A stretch of 8,138 nt of DNA, taken from assembly GCA_017407305.1 (NCBI GenBank), contig JAFQWS010000100.1, forward strand, positions 1 through 8,138. Direction: 5' to 3'. The translations under genes were made by a program, and so were the position numbers. Shown here in pieces: positions 1 to 4,807 of this stretch (positions are counted from its first letter, which is position 1; every line of letters begins with the position of its first letter). The notes below the pieces were generated by a model. That model worked only from the letters and a program-made list of their open reading frames with translations, ran no database searches and had not been told where the DNA came from. The DNA comes from Clostridia bacterium (lineage in GTDB: Bacteria > Bacillota > Clostridia > Christensenellales > CAG-314).

Positions 1-674
1 GGATGTCCAATGTGGGCCATATGCACACGAAGTTGGTGGGTGCGTCCCGTGATGGGTTTGAGTTCCACCAAAGACAAGTTGCCAAGATTTTTTACCACCC
101 TAAATCTCGTTTCGGCAGGGACGTAGCCTGTTTTGTGCGTTTCGGACACGTACACCATGCTCTTTTTTGCGTCTTTGAACAGATAGTTTTTGATGACACC
201 ACTGTTTTGACGAGGGTGACCAACAACAATTGCGTTGTACGTCTTGTCAATTTCTCTTACCTTGAAAGATTCCAACAATTCCCTTTCGGCCGTTTTGTTG
301 AGAGCAAAAACAACCAAACCCATTGTGTTTCTGTCCAAACGGTGGACGGCAGTTGCCGTTCCGTTGTCCAAGGTGTTGTTGACCATTGTTTGCAAAGACT
401 TGTCCCCAACAACCTCAATTCCAGAAGGTTTGTTGGCAACCAAAATGTGATCGTCTTTGTAAAGTACGTCGGCGCACAAAATGTCTCTGTCGCGCATATA
501 GACGGCAACAACGTCGCCCGGTTGCACGTTGCAATCTACACCAACTCTTTCTTTGTTGACTTTTACGCTTTTGTCCTTGATTGTTTTGAGAACACGAAAA
601 TAACCCAAGTCGGTGTTTTCTGCAATGGCATCCGAAAGCAGTTGCCTTTTTGCAACTTGAAATTCTTTCAACAT
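1..674 (-). CDS. RluA-family pseudouridine synthase (3' end beyond window)
   Basis: This enzyme isomerises specific uridines to pseudouridine in rRNA or tRNA. I translated the minus strand from ATG at 674: 224 complete codons run off the left edge with no stop. The N-terminus (about residues 22-60, GYFRVLKTIKDKSVKVN) fits an S4-like RNA-binding domain. The catalytic domain follows, with NKPSG (81-85), the signature HRLDRNTMGL (111-120, catalytic Asp114), KTYNAIV (144-150) and KPITGRTHQLRVHMAHIGHP from 206. These are the standard RluA/RluC/RluD blocks in the right order. About 80 C-terminal residues should lie outside. The exact target uridine (RluC-, RluD- or YlyB-like) cannot be told. No Shine-Dalgarno precedes the ATG, and a good promoter ends almost on it, so the message may be leaderless. 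The long plus-strand ORF over this region is an antisense shadow. Confidence 0.95.
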   Translation of the reverse strand, partial: MLKEFQVAKRQLLSDAIAENTDLGYFRVLKTIKDKSVKVNKERVGVDCNVQPGDVVAVYMRDRDILCADVLYKDDHILVANKPSGIEVVGDKSLQTMVNNTLDNGTATAVHRLDRNTMGLVVFALNKTAERELLESFKVREIDKTYNAIVVGHPRQNSGVIKNYLFKDAKKSMVYVSETHKTGYVPAETRFRVVKNLGNLSLVELKPITGRTHQLRVHMAHIGH

Positions 675-680
675 AAAGCA

Positions 681-709
681 ATTATATCAAAAGGCAATAA
701 AAAAGGCAA
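681..709 (-). promoter_or_regulatory. Vegetative-type promoter for the pseudouridine synthase gene
   Basis: Reading the minus strand, TTGCCT (704-709) is separated by exactly 17 nt from a perfect TATAAT (681-686). Transcription should begin 6-7 nt downstream, at about 674-675, which is the ATG of the RluA-family gene. The 120-nt gap between this gene and ylmC therefore holds a separate promoter. The transcript would have essentially no 5' leader. Confidence 0.6.
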
Positions 710-794
710 TTATTTATTGAGAATAATTGCCAATATTATATTATTATTTATAGGTTATTTTTATTGAAATCTTGTCAAAAAGAAGAAAAGGCGA

Positions 795-1085
795 TTAGAT
801 GATGAAATCTTCTTGATGCTCTTGCTTTTTTTTGTCGTTCTTTTCAATTATACTTGCATCAGTTATCTTTACCAAAATGACGTCATCGCCAAACTTGACC
901 ACGTCGCACAAGGGAATAAACAAATCTTGGTTGGGTTTGAAAAGTTTTCTGGTGCAAGGCACGACAAAACCAAAAACACGACTGCCATCCGAATCGAAAA
1001 TCATATCGCAAATGCGACCAAGTCTTTTTCCGTCCGTCAAATTTACCACTTCTTTGCATTTTAGTTGGTTGAAAGTTAGTTCCAC
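795..1085 (-). CDS. YlmC/YmxH family PRC-barrel protein (sporulation-associated)
   Basis: A 96-residue protein starting at GTG 1085 and ending in TAA. The start has an AGAGAG ribosome binding site about 7 nt upstream and is supported by the family-like N-terminus. Residues 8-60 (QLKCKEVVNLTDGKRLGRI, then DMIFDSDGSRVFGFVVP) and FGDDVILVKI near 66-75 match the small PRC-barrel proteins annotated YlmC/YmxH in spore-forming Bacillota. The C-terminus is a short charged tail (EKNDKKKQEHQED). It lies 42 nt downstream of sigG with no visible terminator between them, so the two are probably cotranscribed; YlmC/YmxH next to sigG is a common arrangement. The molecular function is not established; PRC barrels usually act as small protein- or RNA-interaction modules. 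No membrane segment or signal peptide is visible. Confidence 0.85.
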   Translation of the reverse strand: MELTFNQLKCKEVVNLTDGKRLGRICDMIFDSDGSRVFGFVVPCTRKLFKPNQDLFIPLCDVVKFGDDVILVKITDASIIEKNDKKKQEHQEDFII

Positions 1086-1127
1086 GTTTTTTCTCTCTTG
1101 GTAAATTTTACGACAAAACTTTGCCTT

Positions 1128-1898
1128 TTATGACATAAAAGTGTACATTTCAGACACGGCGTTTTTTTCCAAACGAGAAACTTGCGCTTGAGAAATGCCC
1201 ACCTCAAAGGAAACTTCCGTTTGCGTTTTGCCTTCGTAGTAACGTTTTAGCACAATGTCTTGCTCGCGCTTGGGAAGTTTTTTCAGCGCTTTTTTCAAAG
1301 AAATATTGTCAATGACGCAAACTTCTTCGTCTTTGTCATTGGAAAGTTGTTCTTCCAAACAAATTTCATCCGACTCGGTGCTGTAAACCGTTTCTTGCAA
1401 CGACTTGGTGTCGGCAATTGCATCAAGGCAATACACCACCCTATATACCGGCAAATTTAATTCTTTGGCAATTTGATCCATAGTTACCGTTTTGTTTGTG
1501 GCTTGTTCCAACTGCTCCCTTACCTGCAACGCAGAATAGGCAACGTCGCGTATGCCACGACTGACTCGCATTGAGTTGCTTTCGCGAATTATACGGCGAA
1601 TTTCCCCAACAATCATGGGCACTGCGTAGGTGGAAAATTTGACGTTGAGGTTCAAGTTGAAGTTGTCCACCGACTTAATCAGCCCAATGCAACCTGCTTG
1701 AAACAAATCTTCCGTATCCACCGACCTGTTTTGATACCTTTTTACCAAAGAAAGAACCAAGCGAAGGTTGCAAGTGATGAAATAGTCCCTTGCATCGCTG
1801 TCTCCTGCTTGGGCTTTTTTGAGCAATTGGTTGGACTCTTGATAACTCAACTTGGGCAATTTTGACGTGTCCACACCACAAATAACTACTTTTTCCAC
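1128..1898 (-). CDS. sigG: RNA polymerase sporulation sigma factor SigG (late forespore)
   Basis: Sigma-G directs late forespore transcription. From GTG 1898 the protein has 256 residues, close to the usual ~260. The hallmark N-terminus VICGVDTSKLPKL (5-17) is nearly that of Bacillus SigG. Region 2 follows: NLRLVLSLVKRY (44-55), DLFQAGCIGLIKSVDNF (64-80), VKFSTYAVPMIVGEIRR (86-102). Region 3 is around MRVSRGIRDVAYSALQVREQL (110-130), and the region 4.2 helix-turn-helix is KTQTEVSFEVGISQAQVSRLEKNA (224-247). Start choice: in-frame ATGs at 1910 and 1961 lack a binding site. GTG 1898 has GGGGGT 4 nt upstream, a wobble version of GGAGGT. The truncated second copy of this gene (3519-3629) has ATG at exactly this codon and loses homology just before it. 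ATG 1910 (260 aa) remains possible. The only sizeable oddity is the 92-bp 5' duplication. Confidence 0.96.
   Translation of the reverse strand: MEKVVICGVDTSKLPKLSYQESNQLLKKAQAGDSDARDYFITCNLRLVLSLVKRYQNRSVDTEDLFQAGCIGLIKSVDNFNLNLNVKFSTYAVPMIVGEIRRIIRESNSMRVSRGIRDVAYSALQVREQLEQATNKTVTMDQIAKELNLPVYRVVYCLDAIADTKSLQETVYSTESDEICLEEQLSNDKDEEVCVIDNISLKKALKKLPKREQDIVLKRYYEGKTQTEVSFEVGISQAQVSRLEKNAVSEMYTFMS
1806..1897. repeat. 92-bp direct repeat, copy A (inside sigG)
   Basis: These 92 bases cover codons 1 to about 31 of sigG. They recur in the same orientation at 3537-3628 (offset 1731) with one difference, C at 1824 against T at 3555, a synonymous TTG/TTA leucine change. Homology stops abruptly at the start codon (GTG here, ATG in copy B). 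It fades after a few scattered matches on the other side (1803-1805). The repeats bracket 1639 bp holding the sigG promoter, a small ORF and the lipoprotein gene. Confidence 0.97.
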
Positions 1899-1922
1899 CT
1901 TGACCCCCATTGTTTTTATATA

Positions 1923-1951
1923 CATTTTGTGCCAAACTAAGTAATTTATAC
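1923..1951 (-). promoter_or_regulatory. Forespore (sigma-F/sigma-G)-type promoter reading into sigG
   Basis: On the minus strand GTATA (1947-1951) matches the forespore -35 pattern (GYATA/GHATR). After 14 nt it is followed by GCACAAAATG (1923-1932), which fits the sigma-F -10 pattern G-g-n-n-A-n-A-n-T-R. The usual sigma-F spacer is about 15 nt, so spacing is one short. The same two elements with the same 14-nt spacing recur upstream of the truncated sigG copy (3635-3663), which strengthens the call. sigG is known to be transcribed first by sigma-F and then by itself. Confidence 0.5.
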
Positions 1952-2046
1952 AAAACATCATTTGGTAAAATTATCAAAAATCTTTATTAAAAATGAGAAA
2001 TTTGTTGCAAAAAGTCATGTTTTGGGCATTAATAAAAGTTTGGGTA

Positions 2047-2074
2047 TTGACTTGTGGAAAACTTAGTGTACAAT
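2047..2074 (+). promoter_or_regulatory. Vegetative-type promoter reading right
   Basis: TTGACT (2047-2052), a 16-nt spacer, and TACAAT (2069-2074). Each box has one mismatch to consensus. The predicted start, about 2081, is immediately followed by AAAGGAG (2081-2087). The ATG that directly abuts this ribosome binding site (2088) is too close to use and opens only 20 codons. The promoter could drive the small ORF at 2137 and the lipoprotein gene. Confidence 0.55.
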
Positions 2075-2136
2075 GTTAGTAAAGGAGATGTTTTTTCTGC
2101 AATACACTTATCAGCTTGAATTCTTTATCAACACCA

Positions 2137-2274
2137 ATGCAACAAATTAATCTTGTTTCTGAAAACGGAAGTTATATTTTACCTTGTGGCATAATCGTAC
2201 TTGTTGATGAGGACTTTGATGCATTTATGGCTGGTACGTTAGTTTTTTATAACGTCAACAACCAAACGATATAA
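2137..2274 (+). CDS. Possible small ORF, 45 aa, perhaps a relic of an AP2/HNH-type protein
   Basis: ATG 2137 opens 45 codons ending in TAA. The peptide contains INLVSENGSYILPCG and IVLVDEDFDAFMAG. The pattern of a polar-strand start followed by L-V-D-E-D-F-D recalls the N-terminal stretch (LVDDEDFE-like) of phage-type AP2-domain/HNH endonucleases, but the rest of such a protein is missing. No ribosome binding site lies at the right distance from 2137. The reading frame is open back to 2083, where AAAGGAG is found, but without a usual start codon near it. It may be a decayed gene, a leader peptide, or chance. I would not assign a function. Confidence 0.2.
   Translation: MQQINLVSENGSYILPCGIIVLVDEDFDAFMAGTLVFYNVNNQTI
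2236..2255. repeat. Inverted repeat ahead of the lipoprotein promoter
   Basis: ACGTTA and TAACGT form a perfect 6-bp palindromic pair around an 8-nt T-rich centre. It overlaps the place where a -35 box for TATAAT 2270-2275 would lie, and no good -35 sequence is present there. That arrangement would suit an operator or activator site, but a chance repeat is not excluded. Confidence 0.3.
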
Positions 2275-2296
2275 TAGAAAATAGAATTTTAAGGAG
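2270..2296 (+). promoter_or_regulatory. TATAAT box and ribosome binding site for the lipoprotein gene
   Basis: A perfect TATAAT (2270-2275) is followed by AAGGAG (2291-2296), 9 nt before ATG 2306. The -35 region has only a T-run, so the promoter may need an activator, or transcripts may come mainly from 2047-2074. The ribosome binding site fixes the lipoprotein start. Confidence 0.5.
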
Positions 2297-2305
2297 ATAA
2301 AAAGT

Positions 2306-3412
2306 ATGAAATTGACAAAAGCTGTGGCAATGGTTGCTTGTTTGGTTTTGGTTGTGCTTACCTTTGTTGGCTGTACACCTCCTCCCGAAACGCACAATTT
2401 GCCATCTGCAAAGACTGCGCTCCCCATGAGAAATTTCTCTTTTAGCAACAGTTATGACGTAAAAAGTTATTTCAGTGCATATCACGAAAATTTTGATGCT
2501 CAATTTGTTTGGTTGGATTTGAGTGATGAAGAAATACTTCTTGCTTCGGAGCATTACCCTGGTGCTGTTTCAACTTTTTCGCTTGAATATGACAAAATTT
2601 CATGGAGAAAATTTGTTGGAGTTAAATTATCTTCGTACTATACGGTGTTGAATCCTTCTGATTTGGAAATCACATTTTTGGAAGTAACTTGTGGCAGAAT
2701 AGGCTCAATGCACGTAAACTGCGTATATTACCCCAAAACAACCATTGGTGAAGACTTGGATTTTGAATTGGTACGAAATGAACTCGTGCGTGAAGGAGCA
2801 GCTCAAATCTACAAAATAGATTTTTACGTGTATGACGGAGAAACCAAGGTTGCCGAATTTTTCGTGCGCAGCAGAATTACAGCTTCAGCCGAAGAAATTG
2901 AAACCTATTTTAGAAATCACTTGGTTGTGCTCGGCAAAGAAGATGCACCTCTTTTGCCTCAAAGAGAAGTTTCTTTGACGTCTCAAACAGACTTGTTGGC
3001 GTTTGCATATGCCTACAAGCAACTTATTGGAAGGACAATTTTATTGGACTTGGATGCAATGTACTGGGCAATTAGCGATGAATCCTTTGCGTTTAATTAT
3101 GAATACATGGCAAACGAATATTATGTAAAAAGTGAGCTTTGTCAGTCCTTTACGTATTTTGCCTCGCACTTGCACGAAGAAGAAATTACCGACAGATGGT
3201 CTTACAAAATGTATTTCCATTACTTGCCCCAAGAAGAAATTATTGAAGCTCTTGAGTATAGATTTTTTGAAACTGAAAATGGCGATTGCCAATACGTTGT
3301 TGAAATCTGGAGTGGCAACGTGAAAGTGGCTTACGTTTTGGTAGATGCCAACGTAGACTTTAACCAAGAGTGGTTTGAAGAATTTTTGAACGATTATTTG
3401 GTAATTGTATAA
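2306..3412 (+). CDS. Putative lipoprotein of unknown function with two internal repeats
   Basis: The 368-residue protein begins with a lipoprotein signal peptide: MKLTK, a hydrophobic core (6-20) and FVGC, with the modified cysteine at 23, so it should be anchored on the outer face of the membrane. I do not recognise the family. The rest is acidic and rich in Tyr and Phe, with no other membrane segment. It seems to be an internal duplication: residues about 43-209 resemble 221-368. Examples are IYKIDFYVYDGETKVAEFFV (168-187) against YVVEIWSGNVKVAYVLV (330-346), and EEIETYFRNHLVVL (196-209) against EWFEEFLNDYLVIV (355-368). It is the only plus-strand gene here, lies between the sigG direct repeats, and uses codons unlike its neighbours (TTA and TCA present; GAT 12, GAC 8 by hand count). 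Start ATG 2306 has AAGGAG 9 nt upstream. Confidence 0.85.
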   Translation: MKLTKAVAMVACLVLVVLTFVGCTPPPETHNLPSAKTALPMRNFSFSNSYDVKSYFSAYHENFDAQFVWLDLSDEEILLASEHYPGAVSTFSLEYDKISWRKFVGVKLSSYYTVLNPSDLEITFLEVTCGRIGSMHVNCVYYPKTTIGEDLDFELVRNELVREGAAQIYKIDFYVYDGETKVAEFFVRSRITASAEEIETYFRNHLVVLGKEDAPLLPQREVSLTSQTDLLAFAYAYKQLIGRTILLDLDAMYWAISDESFAFNYEYMANEYYVKSELCQSFTYFASHLHEEEITDRWSYKMYFHYLPQEEIIEALEYRFFETENGDCQYVVEIWSGNVKVAYVLVDANVDFNQEWFEEFLNDYLVIV

Positions 3413-3424
3413 AAGCAAATTAAT

Positions 3425-3458
3425 AAGCCCACTGCTTTTGCAGTGGGCTATATTTTTT
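3425..3458 (+). terminator. Intrinsic terminator of the lipoprotein gene
   Basis: A perfect 9-bp stem GCCCACTGC/GCAGTGGGC (3427-3435 with 3440-3448) with a TTTT loop is followed by TATATTTTTT. It starts 14 nt after the lipoprotein stop codon. Confidence 0.93.
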
Positions 3459-3534
3459 AAATATATTTTTTGTTTTTGAAATATATTTTTTATATGTATG
3501 AGACGTTTTTTTGTTTGTTTAAGATATATTTTTT
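3449..3534 (+). repeat. Four dispersed copies of TATATTTTTT
   Basis: The 10-mer occurs at 3449-3458 (the terminator T-tract), 3462-3471, 3482-3491 and 3525-3534. Copies two and three extend to AAATATATTTTTT with a 20-nt period; copy four reads AGATATATTTTTT. The last copy ends 2 nt before the 92-bp sigG repeat. It may be slippage-prone AT-rich sequence or part of a junction. Confidence 0.6.
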
Positions 3535-3629
3535 CTTGCTTGGGCTTTTTTGAGTAATTGGTTGGACTCTTGATAACTCAACTTGGGCAATTTTGACGTG
3601 TCCACACCACAAATAACTACTTTTTCCAT
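3519..3629 (-). pseudogene. Truncated second copy of sigG (first 31 codons plus 5 foreign codons)
   Basis: From ATG 3629 the minus strand encodes 36 residues. The first 31 (MEKVVICGVDTSKLPKL through LLKKAQA) equal the SigG N-terminus; the last five (RKNIS) come from unrelated AT-rich DNA before a TAA. All of sigma regions 2 to 4 is missing, so it cannot work as a sigma factor. No ribosome binding site is visible. A forespore-like promoter ends 5 nt before the ATG, so a nearly leaderless message and a short peptide are conceivable. The near-perfect identity to sigG suggests a recent duplication or ongoing gene conversion. I read it as the left-behind end of a recombination event, not as a functional gene. 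Confidence 0.85.
3537..3628. repeat. 92-bp direct repeat, copy B (truncated sigG 5' end)
   Basis: Partner of 1806-1897, identical except at 3555. It sits between the AT-rich tail behind the lipoprotein terminator and a second forespore-like promoter. A run TATATTTTTT (3525-3534) lies 2 nt from its left edge. The sequence outside the repeat on that side is unrelated to sigG, so the copy contains only the gene's 5' end. Confidence 0.97.
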
Positions 3630-3634
3630 AGCAT

Positions 3635-3663
3635 AATTTTGTGCAATAACAACTTATTTATTC
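3635..3663 (-). promoter_or_regulatory. Forespore-like promoter upstream of the truncated sigG copy
   Basis: GAATA (3659-3663) lies 14 nt from GCACAAAATT (3635-3644) on the minus strand. Aligned with the real sigG promoter, 21 of 28 positions agree from the G of the -35 box through the -10 box, while sequence further upstream does not align. The final base of the -10 differs from the sigma-F pattern (T instead of purine). This may be the original chromosomal sigG promoter, stranded by an insertion. Confidence 0.4.
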
Positions 3664-3764
3664 AATTGGGCTTGGATGTGAAGACAAGGCAAAATTGTTG
3701 GAAAATTAACGATTTGTTCAATTTTATTGCCAAAATGCACCACAATAACACTTTTGGTTGATAA

Positions 3765-3797
3765 AAAAAAGAGGGAACACGTCGTTCTCTCTTTTTT
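3765..3797 (-). terminator. Intrinsic terminator of the fhs-DNPH1-tdk operon
   Basis: Reading the minus strand downstream of the thymidine kinase stop, AAAGAG-A-GAAC pairs with GTTC-C-CTCTTT around a 5-nt loop (one internal mismatch), followed by a run of T. Because the stem is flanked by A-runs on one side and T-runs on the other, it could also stop plus-strand transcription. Confidence 0.8.
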
Positions 3798-3808
3798 GTC
3801 GTATGTAA

Positions 3809-4399
3809 TTATTTATTTTTTTGCGCTTCAAGTTCCTTTTTCCAGCACCAGTAGCACATATTTTCGTAACACTCGTCCCCACCGATAAGCACCACAGGGC
3901 CGTCGTCAACAAGTTTGCCATCGACAAAGCGTGCGTTGATGGATGCTTTGCGTCCGCATTTGCAAACCGATTTGATTTCGTTGAGACTGTCGGCAACTTC
4001 CACCAAACGTTTGCTACCTTCAAACAACTGGCATTTGAAATTTGTCAACAAGCCATAGCACAAAACGGGTACTTCTTGCGTCAAGGCTTTGCACTCGTCA
4101 ATTTGCTCTTTGGTGCAAAATTGCGCTTCGTCCAAAATGATGCAATCAACACCTTGGCTTTGTTTTACCTCACGATACATTTGTACCAAACTTTGGTCGG
4201 GTGTCAAAATTTTGCACTCGGCTTCCAAACCAATGCGTGAACGAATTTTGGGTGTGCCTTCTTCGTCTCCACGATTGTCAATGGAAGGCTTTACCAACAA
4301 AACTTTCATGCCTTTTTGCATGTAGTTAAAGCGTGCCATAAGTGCTTGTGCAGATTTTGAACTGCCCATCGTTCCATATTTGAAATATAACCTAGGCAT
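3809..4399 (-). CDS. tdk: Thymidine kinase (type II, zinc-binding)
   Basis: This enzyme phosphorylates thymidine to dTMP with ATP, the thymidine salvage step. It is 196 residues, normal for cytosolic type II thymidine kinases. The P-loop is GTMGSSKS (9-16), in which Ser14 stands where the Walker A consensus has Gly. DEAQF (90-94) supplies the catalytic Glu91, and YGLLTNF (115-121) is the conserved nucleotide-binding stretch. The zinc site is CKC (146-148) plus CYWC (182-185), and the lasso/C-terminal region is complete. Start ATG 4399 lies 2 nt after the TAG of the DNPH1-like gene, so translation is probably coupled, and an intrinsic terminator follows at 3765-3797. It ends the operon with fhs and the DNPH1-like gene. 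The family assignment is secure. Confidence 0.96.
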   Translation of the reverse strand: MPRLYFKYGTMGSSKSAQALMARFNYMQKGMKVLLVKPSIDNRGDEEGTPKIRSRIGLEAECKILTPDQSLVQMYREVKQSQGVDCIILDEAQFCTKEQIDECKALTQEVPVLCYGLLTNFKCQLFEGSKRLVEVADSLNEIKSVCKCGRKASINARFVDGKLVDDGPVVLIGGDECYENMCYWCWKKELEAQKNK

Positions 4400-4401
4400 A
4401 A

Positions 4402-4803
4402 CTATTCCCCCAACAATTCTTCTATTTTTTTGGCAAAGTCCACCTTTGCTGTGTCAAAACACTTGAAATAGGGATTGCCCAACACCATTGACGATACCCT
4501 GCCAATGCGCGAATCATAAAAACAATATACGGGCAAACCTTTGCTTTCGGCATACGCCAATTCGTAACCCACTCCCAAGGACGGAACGGATACTTCTGCC
4601 ACAACAACTTGACTTGCATCCAAAAAACCTACGTCTTTTTTGTACACGACGTCGGCCGGTTCGTAACCGTTTTTTGCATAGTCGGGGTGGGCAATATGCT
4701 CGGTCAACACCTTTCCATATTTTTTGAGTTGTTGCACCATTTCAAAATAGGTTTCGGCAAGTTGTCTGCCACCCATAATGGATGCTGAAAAATAAATATT
4801 CAT
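4402..4803 (-). CDS. DNPH1/Rcl-like 2'-deoxynucleoside 5'-phosphate N-hydrolase
   Basis: Members of this family (nucleoside 2-deoxyribosyltransferase fold; eukaryotic DNPH1/Rcl) cleave the glycosidic bond of deoxynucleoside monophosphates, giving a free base and deoxyribose 5-phosphate. The 133-residue protein shows SASIMGGRQ (6-14), YGKVLTEHIA (29-38), KKDVGFLDASQVVVAEV (55-71) and PSLGVGYELAYA (74-85). These parallel the SIRGGRE, FGTVLTEHV, ADVVVAEV and PSLGVGYELG blocks I recall from human DNPH1. Glu81 would be the catalytic nucleophile. I placed the start at ATG 4803 and not at the upstream in-frame codon, because family homology begins there and it sits 4 nt after the fhs stop. It is tightly packed between fhs and tdk, suggesting deoxynucleotide pool maintenance. 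A plain nucleoside deoxyribosyltransferase is the alternative, but the GGR and TEH motifs favour DNPH1. Confidence 0.85.
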   Translation of the reverse strand: MNIYFSASIMGGRQLAETYFEMVQQLKKYGKVLTEHIAHPDYAKNGYEPADVVYKKDVGFLDASQVVVAEVSVPSLGVGYELAYAESKGLPVYCFYDSRIGRVSSMVLGNPYFKCFDTAKVDFAKKIEELLGE

Positions 4804-4807
4804 AATT

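Larger units (their letters stand above)
1899..2305. other. Intergenic region between sigG and the lipoprotein gene
   Basis: Reading left to right, this 407-bp divergent spacer holds the sigG promoter (1923-1951), about 95 AT-rich bases without clear features, a plus-strand promoter (2047-2074), a possible 45-codon ORF (2137-2274), an inverted repeat ACGTTA/TAACGT (2236-2255), and a second plus-strand TATAAT (2270-2275) with a ribosome binding site (2291-2296) for the lipoprotein gene. A transcript from 2047-2074 would carry a leader of about 225 nt before the lipoprotein ATG. Confidence 0.7.
3413..3808. other. Intergenic region between the lipoprotein and thymidine kinase genes
   Basis: This 396-bp convergent-end region contains the lipoprotein terminator, an AT-rich tract with repeated TATATTTTTT, the truncated sigG copy and its promoter, an imperfect inverted repeat (GGCAAAATTG at 3688-3697 with CAATTTTATTGCC at 3719-3731), and the terminator of the fhs-tdk operon. 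Apart from the sigG fragment I see no coding capacity. Confidence 0.75.

Noticed and set aside
3..767. A 254-codon plus-strand ORF at the left edge
   Set aside because: The minus strand here encodes an unmistakable RluA-family enzyme; the plus-strand ORF is its in-register antisense shadow. The same reasoning applies to the plus-strand ORFs over tdk (3821-4240) and the aldolase gene (7132-7785).
1899..1961. Longer sigG starting at ATG 1961
   Set aside because: The extra residues have no counterpart in SigG, no binding site precedes them, and the extension would run through the probable promoter.
2047..2305. A riboswitch in the long leader of the lipoprotein gene
   Set aside because: Apart from one 6-bp inverted repeat I could not find a multi-helix structure or a recognisable riboswitch core.
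3519..3629. The 36-residue SigG fragment as an anti-sigma decoy peptide
   Set aside because: It lacks the sigma regions thought to contact known SigG inhibitors, has no ribosome binding site, and its end is set by a random junction. A recombination remnant is simpler.
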